A stretch of DNA of 64,000 bases from Ilyomonas sp963847085 (GCA_963847085.1 CAWJYO010000005.1:62001-126000), one strand, 5' to 3'. Positions 7,695 through 17,593 are shown, numbered from the stretch's first letter. A program made the numbers and translations. Notes: generated by a model from the letters alone, not told the origin.

Positions 7695-10600
7695 ATGAGC
7701 CAGACAAGGCAAATATTTCAAACAAAATCAAAGTGGAGATGGCGCAGTTTTCAATGGACAGGAAGGTTTTTAGTGGCCGCCGCTTTGTTAATGATACCCG
7801 TTGTTGTTATTACATTATCTAAGGGCTTATCGCCCTTATTGCCCACGCTTTCCGATTCGGCAAACAAGCCTTTTCGCCTTGTGCATCCGGTTACACCTTT
7901 GGCGATGTCGAAGAAAGATTTAAAGCGATACAAAGGTTTTACTCCTTATTTATTGGCAAAACAAAAAAACGATTCTTTACGAAGTCATCCGCCGCGCGTG
8001 GTCACAAACCAGGTACGCGCCGCTTTTTATGTTGACTGGGATCCACAGGCTTTTTATTCGTTACAACGGAATATAAAAAAGCTGAACATGGTGGTGCCCG
8101 AATGGTTTTTTATCAATCCGGCTACTGATACATTAGAACCGCAAATTGATACGGCTGCCCTTCATTTGATGAAGAAAAACAATGTAACTATTGTTCCTTT
8201 AATCAATAATATTAACATAGCTAAAGAAGAAGGCGATTTTGATGGCGCTCTATTGCATCGCATCCTTCACAATCCGCAAAAACAAGAGCGTTTGATCAAC
8301 GACATCGTGAAGTACATCAGGCTGTATGACCTAAATGGAATCAATATTGACTTTGAAGAAATGCAGGAAAAATCAGACGAGCCTTTGATTCTGTTTCAGA
8401 AAAGGTTGTATGAAGTGTTGCATAGCCAGGGCTTGCTGGTTACGCAGGATATAATGCCGGACAACGAAGATTTTAATTTAAAAGAACTGGCTAACTACAA
8501 CGATTATTTGTTTTTAATGGCGTATGATGAGCATTACAGCACCAGTGTTCCCGGGCCGGTGAGCAGCCAGAAATGGATTGAAAAAATGATGGATCAAACT
8601 GCGCAAGATGTGCCTTCCAATAAAATTATTTTAAGCATTGCCGGTTATGGCTACGATTGGTCGAAAGGCAACCAGGGAACAACTATAACGTATCAGCAGG
8701 CGTTAGCTACGGCAAAGCAATTCGATGCCAGCATTGATTTTGATAATGATGATTACAACAACAATTACACTTATAAAGATGCCGATAGCCTGCAGCATTC
8801 GGTTTATTTTACTGATGCCATCACTAACTTCAACACCATTTGTTTTGCCGACGAATATGGCACTGCCGGAACAGCGTTGTGGCGGCTGGGAAGCGAAGAT
8901 GAAAGATTGTGGTTGTTTTACAACCGCAGCCTCGATAACAATAGCCTGAAACAAAAACCTTTCGATTATTCTATTCTGCAAAACGTAAATACACCCACCG
9001 GAACGCCCGATTATATTGGCGATGGCGAAGTGCTGAGTGTAATTACGGCACCATCTCCTGGTAAAATAAAATTAGAAGTAGATAGTTCGGAAGGTCTGAT
9101 TTCAGAAGAAGTGTATGAACAATTACCTACCAATTATGTTATCAAAAAATATGGCAACGTAAAAAACCAGGTGCTGCTCACGTTTGACGACGGACCCGAC
9201 CCTACTTATACGCCGCAGATACTCAATATTCTCAATAAAGAAAAAGTACCCGCCGCCTTTTTTATGGTTGGCATTCAGGCAGAAAACAATTTGCCGCTGG
9301 TGAAAAAGGTTTTCAATGATGGTTATGAAATTGGTAATCACACATTCACGCATCCGAACATTGCTGAAGTAAGTGCCGATAGGGCAATGAATGAAATTGA
9401 AACCACCCGTTTGCTGATTGAAGCCATTACAGGCAGAAGCACCGTTTTGTTTCGCGCACCTTACAATGCCGATGCTGAACCGACTACCGAAGCAGAACTG
9501 CGACCAATTGCCATCAGCAAAAAAAAGAATTATTACACTGTTGGCGAAAGCATTGACCCCAACGACTGGGAGCAAGGTGTTAGTGCCGACACCATTTATG
9601 CAAGGGTGGTACAGCAATATGAGGCGAATCCGGAAAAAGGTATTATTTTATTGCATGATGCAGGCGGCAACCGCCAGGCAACAGTAGAGGCATTGCCCCG
9701 CATCATTCATTATTTTAAAAACAAAGGCGTTCAGTTTATTTCGGTAGCTCAACTGTTGCATACCACAAAAGATGTAGTGATGCCTCCTGCCAGCAGCAAT
9801 CTTATCAGTTTGAACAGAAGCATTGCAACGGTTGGTTATTGGTTTTTACAATTTATTACTGCTGCGTTTTGGACAGCCATTTTATTGGGGCTATTCCGCA
9901 TTGCGCTAATGGCAGTAATGGCGTTCATTCAACAAATAAAACCGCGCAAAAACAAAAATGGAGATGACTTTGTTGTTGAGGACGCACCTTTTGTAAGCAT
10001 CATCGTTCCGGCTTATAATGAAGAAATAAATGCCGTAAAAACCGTTGATAATTTGTTGCAGCAGGATTATCCGCATTTTGATATTGTTTTTATTGATGAT
10101 GGTTCAAAAGACAGCACTTATCAAAAAGTACACGATGCTTTTAAAAGTTACAGCAATGTGCGGGTTCTTACCAAACCCAATGGCGGCAAGGCTACTGCGT
10201 TGAATTATGGCATCTTACAAACAAGCAATGAGTATGTGATTTGTATTGATGCCGATACGCAATTAAAACAGGACGCCGTTACACAACTGATGAAAAAAAT
10301 GTTGGCAAAACCAAACGATAATAAACCTATTGGCGCGGTTGCCGGAAACGTAAAAGTGGGCAACGAAAACAACATGATAACCCGCTGGCAAAGCATTGAA
10401 TATACAACGGCGCAAAACTTTGACAGACGAGCGTTTGATTTGATCAATGGCATTACCGTAGTGCCCGGCGCTATTGGTGCATTTAGAAAAGAAGCCATCG
10501 AAAAAGCAGGCGGTTTTACCACCGATACGCTGGCTGAAGATTGCGACATTACCATTCGTATTTTGCGGAACGGATACCGCGTAGTGAATTGCACCGAAGC

Positions 10601-11099
10601 CATTGCAGTAACAGAAGCTCCCGAAACACTAAGGCAGTTTATGAAACAGCGCTTTCGCTGGAGTTATGGCATCATGCAGGCATTTTGGAAAAACAGGGAG
10701 GCTTGTTTTAATCCGGCTTACAAAGGCTTAGGCATGGTTGCACTTCCCAATGTTTTACTGTTCCAGATTATCTTACCCATTATTGCTCCGCTCGCAGATT
10801 TGATACTGATTGTAAGCCTTATCTGGAACCACAACGACCCGGTAAGCTTGCACAAAATAGAGTTGTATTATATTCTCTTTTTCGGTGTTGATATTTTGGT
10901 AAGTATCATTGCTTTTGCGTTTGAAAAAGAAAATTTCGTCAAATTGCTCTGGCTCATTCCGCAGAGATTGGTGTACCGGCAATTGATGTATGTTATCTTA
11001 TATCGTTCTATCAGAAAAGCAATTAAAGGAGAAGGACAAGGCTGGAATGTGTTGAAGCGTACAGGTAATGTAAAACAAGTGATAACAACAGAAAAATAG
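7695..11099 (+). CDS. GH18 - CE4 deacetylase - GT2 synthase fusion protein
   Basis: This 1134-residue membrane protein carries three carbohydrate-active domains. After an N-terminal membrane helix (~26-44) comes a GH18 domain (~105-420) with the catalytic motif GINIDFEE near residue 218. A CE4/NodB polysaccharide deacetylase follows with TFDDGP (496-501), HTFTHP (~549), RAPYN and IILLHDAG. A membrane segment (~710-735) leads to a processive family 2 glycosyltransferase (from ~767: VSIIVPAYNEE, DDGS, DADT, QRFRW at 985) ending in several membrane helices. All key residues appear present. A linked synthase, deacetylase and hydrolase resembles the PgaB/PgaC division of labour in poly-N-acetylglucosamine synthesis, but the polymer here is inferred. 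Confidence 0.9.
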   Translation: MSQTRQIFQTKSKWRWRSFQWTGRFLVAAALLMIPVVVITLSKGLSPLLPTLSDSANKPFRLVHPVTPLAMSKKDLKRYKGFTPYLLAKQKNDSLRSHPPRVVTNQVRAAFYVDWDPQAFYSLQRNIKKLNMVVPEWFFINPATDTLEPQIDTAALHLMKKNNVTIVPLINNINIAKEEGDFDGALLHRILHNPQKQERLINDIVKYIRLYDLNGINIDFEEMQEKSDEPLILFQKRLYEVLHSQGLLVTQDIMPDNEDFNLKELANYNDYLFLMAYDEHYSTSVPGPVSSQKWIEKMMDQTAQDVPSNKIILSIAGYGYDWSKGNQGTTITYQQALATAKQFDASIDFDNDDYNNNYTYKDADSLQHSVYFTDAITNFNTICFADEYGTAGTALWRLGSEDERLWLFYNRSLDNNSLKQKPFDYSILQNVNTPTGTPDYIGDGEVLSVITAPSPGKIKLEVDSSEGLISEEVYEQLPTNYVIKKYGNVKNQVLLTFDDGPDPTYTPQILNILNKEKVPAAFFMVGIQAENNLPLVKKVFNDGYEIGNHTFTHPNIAEVSADRAMNEIETTRLLIEAITGRSTVLFRAPYNADAEPTTEAELRPIAISKKKNYYTVGESIDPNDWEQGVSADTIYARVVQQYEANPEKGIILLHDAGGNRQATVEALPRIIHYFKNKGVQFISVAQLLHTTKDVVMPPASSNLISLNRSIATVGYWFLQFITAAFWTAILLGLFRIALMAVMAFIQQIKPRKNKNGDDFVVEDAPFVSIIVPAYNEEINAVKTVDNLLQQDYPHFDIVFIDDGSKDSTYQKVHDAFKSYSNVRVLTKPNGGKATALNYGILQTSNEYVICIDADTQLKQDAVTQLMKKMLAKPNDNKPIGAVAGNVKVGNENNMITRWQSIEYTTAQNFDRRAFDLINGITVVPGAIGAFRKEAIEKAGGFTTDTLAEDCDITIRILRNGYRVVNCTEAIAVTEAPETLRQFMKQRFRWSYGIMQAFWKNREACFNPAYKGLGMVALPNVLLFQIILPIIAPLADLILIVSLIWNHNDPVSLHKIELYYILFFGVDILVSIIAFAFEKENFVKLLWLIPQRLVYRQLMYVILYRSIRKAIKGEGQGWNVLKRTGNVKQVITTEK

Positions 11100-11131
11100 G
11101 CAAAACCAAAAGGAGAAGAAAGTTGACTAAT

Positions 11132-11164
11132 AAAAAAAGACCGTTTTTGAAACGGTCTTTTTTT
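11132..11164. terminator. Bidirectional terminator between convergent genes
   Basis: A 15-bp perfect inverted repeat (aaaaaaagaccgttt / aaacggtcttttttt) with a 3-nt loop sits between the fusion gene and the convergent gene at 11180. It has A and T tracts on both sides, so it can serve both strands. Confidence 0.88.
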
Positions 11165-11179
11165 ATTAATGGGTTTCTT

Positions 11180-11557
11180 TTATTGTCCGCCACCACCATT
11201 GTTCATGCGGCGCTGCGCCATCATTCTGGCATCGTGATCACGCATTTTTTGTATTACATCATCGCTTATGCCAGCGGCTTTGTACCTGGCTTCCATCTCA
11301 GTTCTTAAGGCTTGCATTTTTGTTTGCTTGTCGGTTTGACTGGCTGATTGATCCATAAAAATATCGCGCATTTGCGGACGATATTGCGTCTGGATAGAAG
11401 TAACAGAATCTATCTGCACATCCGATAAATTCAGTGAATCTTTTAAATAGGATTTCATTGCTTGCTGCCTTTGCTGACCATTACCATTTTGGGCAAATAG
11501 TTGCGAAGTTGCTCCTAATGCCAGCAACATCATCAAACCAAAAATTAGTTTTTTCAT
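11180..11557 (-). CDS. Small periplasmic Spy-like helical protein
   Basis: The 125-residue product has a signal peptide (MKKLIFGLMMLLALGATSQL, cleaved after LFAQ). Its mature part is helical and charged, with LNLSDVQIDSVTSIQTQYR, a repeat-like segment KQTKMQALRTEMEARYKAAG and a Gly-rich tail. The spacing recalls LTxxQ/Spy-type periplasmic chaperone-like proteins common in Bacteroidota. Function is not established from sequence. Confidence 0.65.
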   Translation of the reverse strand: MKKLIFGLMMLLALGATSQLFAQNGNGQQRQQAMKSYLKDSLNLSDVQIDSVTSIQTQYRPQMRDIFMDQSASQTDKQTKMQALRTEMEARYKAAGISDDVIQKMRDHDARMMAQRRMNNGGGGQ

Positions 11558-11686
11558 ACTTTTATTTTATTGCTGTTTAGCAAACGTTATGCTGCAAATT
11601 GTTAAGAAAGGGCGAGTGTTTGCAATTGATATCTTTCAAAAAAATGTAAAAAAATCCATTAGTCCACTTAAATAGTAGGGAAGTAA

Positions 11687-11694
11687 TATCTTTA
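11687..11694 (+). promoter_or_regulatory. Putative -7 promoter box of the peroxiredoxin gene
   Basis: TATCTTTA is one base from the TAnnTTTG consensus and lies 43 bp upstream of the start codon. No convincing -33 element was seen. Confidence 0.3.
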
Positions 11695-11737
11695 CGCCTT
11701 AATTTTGTTTTCTTACACTTAAAACAAATCATTAATT

Positions 11738-12376
11738 ATGAGTTTACGTCTTGGCGATACCGCGCCGAATTTTACAGCTAAAACAACCATTGGAGAAATT
11801 GATTTTTATGATTTTCTCGGCGATAGCTGGGGCGTTCTGTTTTCGCATCCTGCCGATTACACGCCGGTTTGCACCACCGAATTGGGCAGAACGGCTGCCT
11901 TGCAGGATGAATTTGCAAAACGCAATGTAAAAGTGTTAGCTGTAAGTGTTGATTCATTGGACAAGCATCATGGCTGGGTGAATGATATTAATGAAACGCA
12001 AAACGTAACAGTTGGTTTTCCTATTATTGCCGACGAAGACCGTACAGTGGCTAATTTGTATGGCATGATTCATCCCAATTCTTCGGAAAACTTTACGGTT
12101 CGTTCCTTGTTTGTAATTGGGCCTGATAAAAAAGTAAAACTTACCATTACTTATCCTGCCTCTACCGGAAGAAACTTTATAGAAGTGCTGCGTGTAATTG
12201 ATTCGTTACAGCTTACCGCCAACCACAGCGTGGCTACGCCAGCCGACTGGAAAGCAGGTGAAGACGTAATTATTACTGCCGCTGTAAAAACAGAAGATGC
12301 GTATGCGAAATTTCCAAAAGGCGTAAAGATTGTAAAGCCCTATTTGCGTTATACACCGCAGCCTAACATTGATTAA
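11738..12376 (+). CDS. 1-Cys peroxiredoxin (Prx6 group)
   Basis: This thiol peroxidase reduces hydrogen peroxide and organic hydroperoxides. The 212-residue protein has the peroxidatic site HPADYTPVCTTELG with Cys45 as its only cysteine, so it is a 1-Cys enzyme that needs an external reductant. The Prx6-type C-terminal extension (TPADWKAGEDVIITAAV, then FPKGVKIVKPYLRYTPQP) is present. It sits just upstream of the sulfur-assimilation reductase gene on the same strand, but the 85-bp gap and a small inverted repeat between them leave cotranscription open. Confidence 0.92.
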   Translation: MSLRLGDTAPNFTAKTTIGEIDFYDFLGDSWGVLFSHPADYTPVCTTELGRTAALQDEFAKRNVKVLAVSVDSLDKHHGWVNDINETQNVTVGFPIIADEDRTVANLYGMIHPNSSENFTVRSLFVIGPDKKVKLTITYPASTGRNFIEVLRVIDSLQLTANHSVATPADWKAGEDVIITAAVKTEDAYAKFPKGVKIVKPYLRYTPQPNID

Positions 12377-12461
12377 TCGTTCGTTTTGTTTTTGATGAAA
12401 AAGTAAACTATTACGTGTAGTTTATTATTCATCTATTATAAACAGATTGAGAAAGAGCAAC

Positions 12462-13157
12462 ATGGAACATTTGAATTTACTGGAAGAATACGCTGCCGAA
12501 CATTCAATTGAAGAATCATTGGATTATTTCACCCGTTTGTTTCCCGGTGCTGTAAAATTTTCCTCTTCATTAGGACAGGAAGACCAGGTGTTAACCGACA
12601 TCATTGCCCGCAATAAATTGAGTGTTGACATCTTTACCATTGATACCGGCCGGTTGTTTCCTGAAACGTATGATTTGCTGGAGCGAACTGGCTATCGGTA
12701 CAACATTACCATCAATACTTATTTTCCACAGGCCGAGACGGTTCAGGAGTTTGTAAATGCACAAGGCATCAATGGTTTTTATCATTCGGTAGAAAACCGT
12801 GTTTCCTGTTGCAGCATTCGTAAGGTTGAGCCATTGAACCGTGCTTTGCAGGGTTGTAAAATTTGGGTAACGGGCATTCGTGGCGAACAAAGCGAAAACC
12901 GCAGCCACATGCCGCTGGTTGAATGGAACGAAGCAAGAGGTTTGTATAAATTCAATCCATTGTTGCATTGGAGTTACGATGAAGTACTTAACTACATCAA
13001 AGAACATCATGTGCCTTACAACAAGCTGCACGACAAAGGCTTTATTTCCATTGGTTGTGCGCCTTGCACACGTGCCATTGAGCCAGGCGAAGATGCACGT
13101 GCCGGCAGATGGTGGTGGGAAGCCTCTAAAAAAGAATGTGGCTTGCATGTAGGATAA
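12462..13157 (+). CDS. cysH: Assimilatory adenylyl-sulfate (APS) reductase, [4Fe-4S] type
   Basis: The enzyme reduces APS to sulfite in sulfate assimilation. The ATG at 12462 was chosen over an upstream TTG. In the 231-residue product, SSSLGQEDQ (34-42) is the nucleotide-binding loop. The cluster ligands CC (116-117) and CAPC (199-202) mark the iron-sulfur APS-reducing type rather than the PAPS type, and KKECGLHVG at the C-terminus holds the catalytic Cys226. No sulfate adenylyltransferase or sulfite reductase genes lie beside it. A terminator follows. Confidence 0.92.
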   Translation: MEHLNLLEEYAAEHSIEESLDYFTRLFPGAVKFSSSLGQEDQVLTDIIARNKLSVDIFTIDTGRLFPETYDLLERTGYRYNITINTYFPQAETVQEFVNAQGINGFYHSVENRVSCCSIRKVEPLNRALQGCKIWVTGIRGEQSENRSHMPLVEWNEARGLYKFNPLLHWSYDEVLNYIKEHHVPYNKLHDKGFISIGCAPCTRAIEPGEDARAGRWWWEASKKECGLHVG

Positions 13158-13175
13158 AAGGTTGATTTTTCATAG

Positions 13176-13214
13176 AGAAAAGCTGAAAAGGTTCATTACT
13201 TTTTCGGCTTTTTT
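13176..13214 (+). terminator. Rho-independent terminator after cysH
   Basis: gaaaagctgaaaa pairs with tttttcggctttt (one G-U pair) and runs into a T tract, ~20 bp after the cysH stop. Confidence 0.7.
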
Positions 13215-13215
13215 A

Positions 13216-13249
13216 TTGGTTTTCTGCAATTTGGTTTTGCTTAAATTTG
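13216..13249 (+). promoter_or_regulatory. Putative promoter of the toxin-antitoxin pair
   Basis: TAAATTTG at 13242-13249 matches the Bacteroidota -7 box exactly. TTGG at 13216 is a possible -33 element with a long 22-bp spacer. It lies 15 bp before the antitoxin start. Confidence 0.4.
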
Positions 13250-13264
13250 TAAGAAATAAAATGT

Positions 13265-13501
13265 ATGGAAGCAACTGTTATAAGCCTTGATGAAGAGTTG
13301 AAAGATTGCATTGCACAACTTGATGTATCGCAGAAAAAATCCATCCTGGAATTGATAAAATCGTTTGTAAAAAATGAAGAAGAAAGAAAGCCGCAGACGA
13401 TTGAGGAATATAATAAAGAGTTGGAAGAAGCTGTAAAAAGAATTGAAGCAGGCGAATATTATACGCATGAAGAAGTGAAAGAAATGGCAAAAAATTGGTA
13501 A
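13265..13501 (+). CDS. Type II antitoxin, small acidic helical protein
   Basis: This 78-residue protein is the likely partner of the following RelE/ParE-like toxin. It is helical and charged, with LDVSQKKSILELIKSFVKNE near the start and KELEEAVKRIEAGEYYTHEE towards the end, a pattern seen in antitoxins next to RelE/ParE toxins in Bacteroidota. No ribbon-helix-helix or Phd motif is obvious. Its TAA stop shares one base with the ATG of the toxin (TAATG), indicating translational coupling. Confidence 0.75.
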   Translation: MEATVISLDEELKDCIAQLDVSQKKSILELIKSFVKNEEERKPQTIEEYNKELEEAVKRIEAGEYYTHEEVKEMAKNW

Positions 13502-13803
13502 TGAAAAAAGCAAAAATTGTTTGGGATAAATTGGCAAGTAATCAATTTGAAAATGCTATCGCTTACATTAGAAAAGATTCTCTCCAAAATGCTCTTAAAG
13601 TACGAACTGACATATTGCTTATCATTGACTCATTGCCTGTGTTTCCCGAAAGACATCCGCCTGATCGGTACAAAGTAAACAATGAAAAAAACCAATTCAG
13701 AGCTTTTGAAAAACATCGGTTGCGAGTTAGTTATTTTATTTCAGAGGATATGATTTTGATTATCAGAGTTAGGCACACAAGTCAATATCCGCAACTTTAT
13801 TAA
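13501..13803 (+). CDS. RelE/ParE-family toxin
   Basis: The 100-residue protein has the RelE/ParE plan: an N-terminal strand KAKIVWDKLASNQFENAIAY, two helices (DSLQNALKVRTDILLIIDSL), a central RHPPDRYKVNN, and C-terminal strands RAFEKHRLRVSYFISED and MILIIRVRHTSQYP. The RHTSQYP ending is typical of ParE-like toxins. Whether it targets mRNA on the ribosome or gyrase cannot be decided from sequence. The start at 13501 overlaps the antitoxin stop. Confidence 0.8.
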   Translation: MKKAKIVWDKLASNQFENAIAYIRKDSLQNALKVRTDILLIIDSLPVFPERHPPDRYKVNNEKNQFRAFEKHRLRVSYFISEDMILIIRVRHTSQYPQLY

Positions 13804-13878
13804 CTATTTCTAACTTTATCAACTCTTTGCATTTTAGGGTAAAAACAAACTTAACTTCTGCACTCAATTCTTTTAACC

Positions 13879-15172
13879 ATGCGCTTTTTCCTTTTCTGCT
13901 CCTTCCTTTTGTTTTCGCTCCATTTATTTTCACAACCTAAAACCGATGCTTTTCTCTCTACTATTTTAGGCAAAAACAAAGATTCCATGTTTCAGTACGT
14001 GTTGGCGCATCCTGATGAATACCGGCTACAAATCATCTACACAAAAATCAACCGGGACAAAAACAACAAACCTTCTTTCACTGATTATTCTTTTCATGTT
14101 GATCCGCAACTCTACTTTTATCCGGCTTCAACCGTAAAGTTGCCATTGGCTGCCCTTTCGTTAGAAAAGCTGAATAGCCTGCATAAAAAAGGCATTACTA
14201 AATTCACTTCAATGCAGTTTGACAGCGCTTATCCGCGTCAAACAAAAGAGTTGCTGGATAGCACTTCGCAAACGCGGTTTGCCTTCCATTGCACAGTTTA
14301 TCAGAAAGGCATTTTTAATCAGCGATAACGATGCTTACAACCGCATGTACCAGTTTGTGGGCCAGCAAACCATTAATGAAAAACTGCATCAAAAAGGATA
14401 TGTGAACACGCGCATTGTAAGGCAGTTTGCCGGTTTTACCGATGATGAAAACCGGCACACCAATCCAATCCGTTTTATTGATGCAAAAACAAACCTTCTC
14501 TACGAGCAACCGATGGCTTACAATACCGATTCATTTCAGTTTCCAACGCATGTTTATATAGGCAAAGGCTATTTAGACAAAAAGGATAGTTTGATAAATG
14601 AACCGATGGATTTTGCAAAGCACAACACCATTCCCTTGCACGACTTACAGCAAATGCTGCAATCCATTTTGTTTCCGCTTTCAGTTTCTCAGCAACAACG
14701 TTTTAATCTTACAAAAGAAGATTATGCTTTTTTAAAACAATATCTTTCACAGTATCCTTCAGAAACATCTTATCCGAAATATGATACAACAGAGTATTAC
14801 GATAGCTATGTAAAATTCTTTTTTAACGACAGCAATCATCACACGATGCCACATAATATTCGTGTGTTTAATAAAGTTGGCTGGGCCTATGGTTTCTTAA
14901 CCGATGTATCGTACATAACTGATTTTACAAACAACATCGAGTTCATGCTTTCGGCAACCATTTATGTAAATAAGGATGCCATTTTAAACGATGAAAAATA
15001 TGAATACGAAAGTGTAGGACAACCTTTTTTATATCAGTTGGGACAAACCATTTACAATTATGAATTGCGCCGCAAAAAAGCGGTAAAACCAAACCTGTCT
15101 GATTTCAAAATTCAATACGAACATCGGGCACCAAACGACAACCGGCCCTCTGTAAAAAATGCCGACAATTGA
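13879..15172 (+). CDS. Secreted class A beta-lactamase-like serine hydrolase, frameshifted
   Basis: The first frame (13879-14328) has a signal peptide (FFLFCSFLLFSLHLFSQ) and the active-site SxxK in FYPASTVKLPLAAL. The frame then shifts near 14272-14278, where deleting one C gives TSQTGLPSIAQFIRKAFL. The second frame (to 15172) supplies the SDN motif in LISDNDAYNRMYQF and KVGWAYG in place of the KTG box. The total length (~430 residues) exceeds classical class A enzymes but fits the Bacteroidota beta-lactamase2-like family, many of which may act on cell-wall peptides instead of antibiotics. A sequence error or a true pseudogene are both possible. Confidence 0.78.
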
Positions 15173-15262
15173 AGCTTGTTTTATTTGCCACATAGCCTTT
15201 GTAATTGCCATTAATCATAGGTTGTTAGCCTGCAACCGTTTTCTTTTTTATTTTTACACAAC

Positions 15263-16334
15263 ATGAAAGAAAAACTATCTCCCTATTGGGTGTGCCAGGC
15301 AGGCTGGGGCGCATTTGCCGTAGTATATGCGTTGGTATATATTACATTCGGTGCCAATCCTTCACCTTCCTTTTTTTCTATTTTGTTTCTTTTCGCAATA
15401 GAAGGTATTGTCATCAGCCATATTATGCGAACCGTGATACGAAAGTATGAGTTGCTTCAGCAGCCGCTGGCGAAGCAAATTACCAACATGCTCATCATCA
15501 CCGTTTCGTTTTCTTTTTTATATTCTATTGTTGATACGCTTCTTACCATAACATTAAATCTGGATGATTCAAAAACAGGCGATATTTCTTTTTTGCGAAA
15601 AGTAATGGGCAACATTGTGGTTCCGTTTCTTTTTCTGTGTATCTGGAATTTAATTTATTTCAGCTATCATTATATCGTTCGCAACAGGAACGACCAATTA
15701 GATAAAATTCGTTTACAAAGCCTTGTAAAAGAGCTTGAACTAAAAACCATCAAGGCACACATCAATCCACATTTCATTTTTAATGCGTTGAACAGCATCC
15801 GGGCTTTGGTTGATGAAGACCCGCAACGTGCCCGAACAGCCATCACTGAGTTGAGCAACATTTTGCGGAGCAGTATGTATGCCGAGAAAATGGAAACAAC
15901 GCCGTTAAGAAAAGAACTGAGCATTGTAAAAGATTATCTTGCATTGGAGCATATCAGGTTTGAAGACAGACTGCAAATTGAATATGAGATTGATGAAGAA
16001 ACATTAGACCTGCCTGTGCCACCCATGATGTTGCAAACCCTGGTTGAAAATGCTATTAAACATGGCATCAGCAAACAAAAAAATGGTGGTATGATTAAAG
16101 TAAAATCAGACAGATTTGACGATCATCACGAACTTGATTGTACAGAACACAGGAGTATTAAACGGCAGCTTGCGCAACAAAGATGGCTTTGGCATTAATG
16201 GCACAGTAAACCGGCTGCAATTGCTGTTTGGCTCGCAGGCTTTTTTTCATATAAAAGATACCGATCAAAATTTGGTAGAAGCGAAAATTATACTGCCTGT
16301 AACGCAAATGCAAAATGAGAAGCTAAAAGTATAA
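15263..16334 (+). CDS. LytS-type sensor histidine kinase, frameshifted near the C-terminus
   Basis: This membrane sensor (about four hydrophobic segments in residues 10-140) has a His_kinase domain with the phospho-acceptor in INPHFIFNALNSIRALV and an ATPase N box in LQTLVENAIKHGISKQKNGG. At about 16136 an extra G breaks the frame; in the next frame LIVQNTGVLNGSLRNKDGFG and VNRLQLLFGSQAFF complete the ATP-binding domain to 16334. The following gene encodes its LytTR response regulator. The break most likely reflects an indel error. Confidence 0.85.
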
Positions 16335-16464
16335 TTGAAAACAAACGGGGCTTACTTTATCAGCACATGAGAATCAATTGAATTCTTACATTATTTTCGT
16401 TGGCTCATGGTTCATAGCTAATTACATTATACATCTAACATCGTACATTAAACAACCTACCAAC

Positions 16465-17199
16465 ATGGCTATCAGAGCAATTATCATTGATGACGAACGC
16501 CTTGCCCGCAACGAGTTAAAAAAACTGTTGCACGACCATCCTGAAATTGAGGTAATAGATGAAGCCGCCAATGTAGATGAGGGCATCGAAAAAACAGAAT
16601 TGCAAAATCCTGATTTGATTTTTTTAGACATACAAATGCCTGGCAAAACCGGCTTTCAGTTGCTGGAAGAACTGGAGCGTGCGCCGCATGTGGTGTTTAC
16701 AACGGCTTATGATGAATATGCACTGAAAGCATTTGAAGTGAATGCGCTGGATTATTTATTGAAACCGATAGAACCCAAACGCTTAACCGATGCGATACAA
16801 AAAGTGCAATACGAAATATCGAAAGAAGCGGCTGAAGCCAACGGTGTGGTTTCGCGCGGGCCACTTACCGATGCTGACCAGGTGTTTGTAAAAGATGGCG
16901 AGCGTTGCTGGTTTGTAAAGCTGGGCGAAATCCGTTTGTTTGAAAGTGCTGGCAATTATGCCAAAGTATTTTTCGACAAAAACAAACCTCTCATTTTAAA
17001 ATCGCTGAATGCTTTGGAAGAACGGCTCGACCCGCGAACTTTTTTTCGTGCCAATCGCAAGCACATTATCAATTTAAGATGGATTGAAAAAATAGAGCCT
17101 TACTTCAACGGCGGCTTGCTGGTAGAACTGAAAGGCGGAGAAAAGATAGAAGTAAGCCGAAGGCAAACAGTGAAGTTCAAAGAGATGATGAGCTTGTAG
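16465..17199 (+). CDS. LytTR-family response regulator
   Basis: This 244-residue transcription regulator is the partner of the LytS-type kinase just upstream. The start MAIRAIIIDDERLARNEL was preferred; 29 upstream codons are open but run through an AT-rich repeat-like stretch. The receiver domain has DD at 9-10, the phospho-acceptor Asp55 in LIFLDIQMPG, and the Lys in YLLKPIEPKR. The LytTR DNA-binding domain covers residues ~150-244 (IRLFESAGNYAKVFF, FFRANRKHIINLRWIEKIEP). The target genes are not evident here. Confidence 0.92.
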   Translation: MAIRAIIIDDERLARNELKKLLHDHPEIEVIDEAANVDEGIEKTELQNPDLIFLDIQMPGKTGFQLLEELERAPHVVFTTAYDEYALKAFEVNALDYLLKPIEPKRLTDAIQKVQYEISKEAAEANGVVSRGPLTDADQVFVKDGERCWFVKLGEIRLFESAGNYAKVFFDKNKPLILKSLNALEERLDPRTFFRANRKHIINLRWIEKIEPYFNGGLLVELKGGEKIEVSRRQTVKFKEMMSL

Positions 17200-17237
17200 G
17201 AAAGCTGCGAGCTATGAGCTTATAGCTACGAGTTTCG
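17200..17237. repeat. Dispersed agct-rich repeat
   Basis: gctgcgagctatgagcttat and the following agctacgag belong to the same word family as the repeats at 3650-3785 and 4433-4460. It lies directly after the LytTR gene stop. Confidence 0.55.
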
Positions 17238-17312
17238 GAGTTGGCATAAGTTTCTTACACCTTATAGGTCTTATGCGTAAGTACGCTAAGCGATGATAAC
17301 ACCCGATGTTGC

Positions 17313-17342
17313 TTTGCATTCCAATATTTCATTTTATTTTTG
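17313..17342 (+). promoter_or_regulatory. Consensus Bacteroidota promoter
   Basis: TTTG (17313-17316), an 18-bp spacer and TATTTTTG (17335-17342) match the TTTG / TAnnTTTG consensus. The start codon of the small membrane protein follows 19 bp later. Confidence 0.55.
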
Positions 17343-17361
17343 CAGAGAAAATGAGCGTACA

Positions 17362-17577
17362 ATGAAAAAGTGGTTACTGATAATTGTAATAAGTTTTACA
17401 ACGATAACTGTTGCTAACGCACAGTGTTCTATCTGCAGCAAAACAGCATCCCAGATGGGCGAAACACCAGGAAAAGGTTTGAATGCAGGTATTTTGTATT
17501 TGATGGCAATGCCATTGAGTATTGCTGGTTTTATTGGTTATAAATGGTGGCAGCGGGAAAAAGAAATCAATGTATAA
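17362..17577 (+). CDS. Small membrane protein with a CSIC motif
   Basis: This 71-residue protein was given the start MKKWLLIIVISFTTITVANA, a signal peptide or first membrane helix. QCSICSKTASQMGE (a CxxC) follows, then a second membrane helix GILYLMAMPLSIAGFIGYKW and a short charged cytoplasmic tail. Proteins of this plan are common in Bacteroidota but have no assigned function. The CxxC just after the signal could bind metal or take part in thiol chemistry; that is inference. A strong promoter precedes it and a terminator follows. Confidence 0.72.
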   Translation: MKKWLLIIVISFTTITVANAQCSICSKTASQMGETPGKGLNAGILYLMAMPLSIAGFIGYKWWQREKEINV

Positions 17578-17593
17578 TATGATTTTGAAAAAT

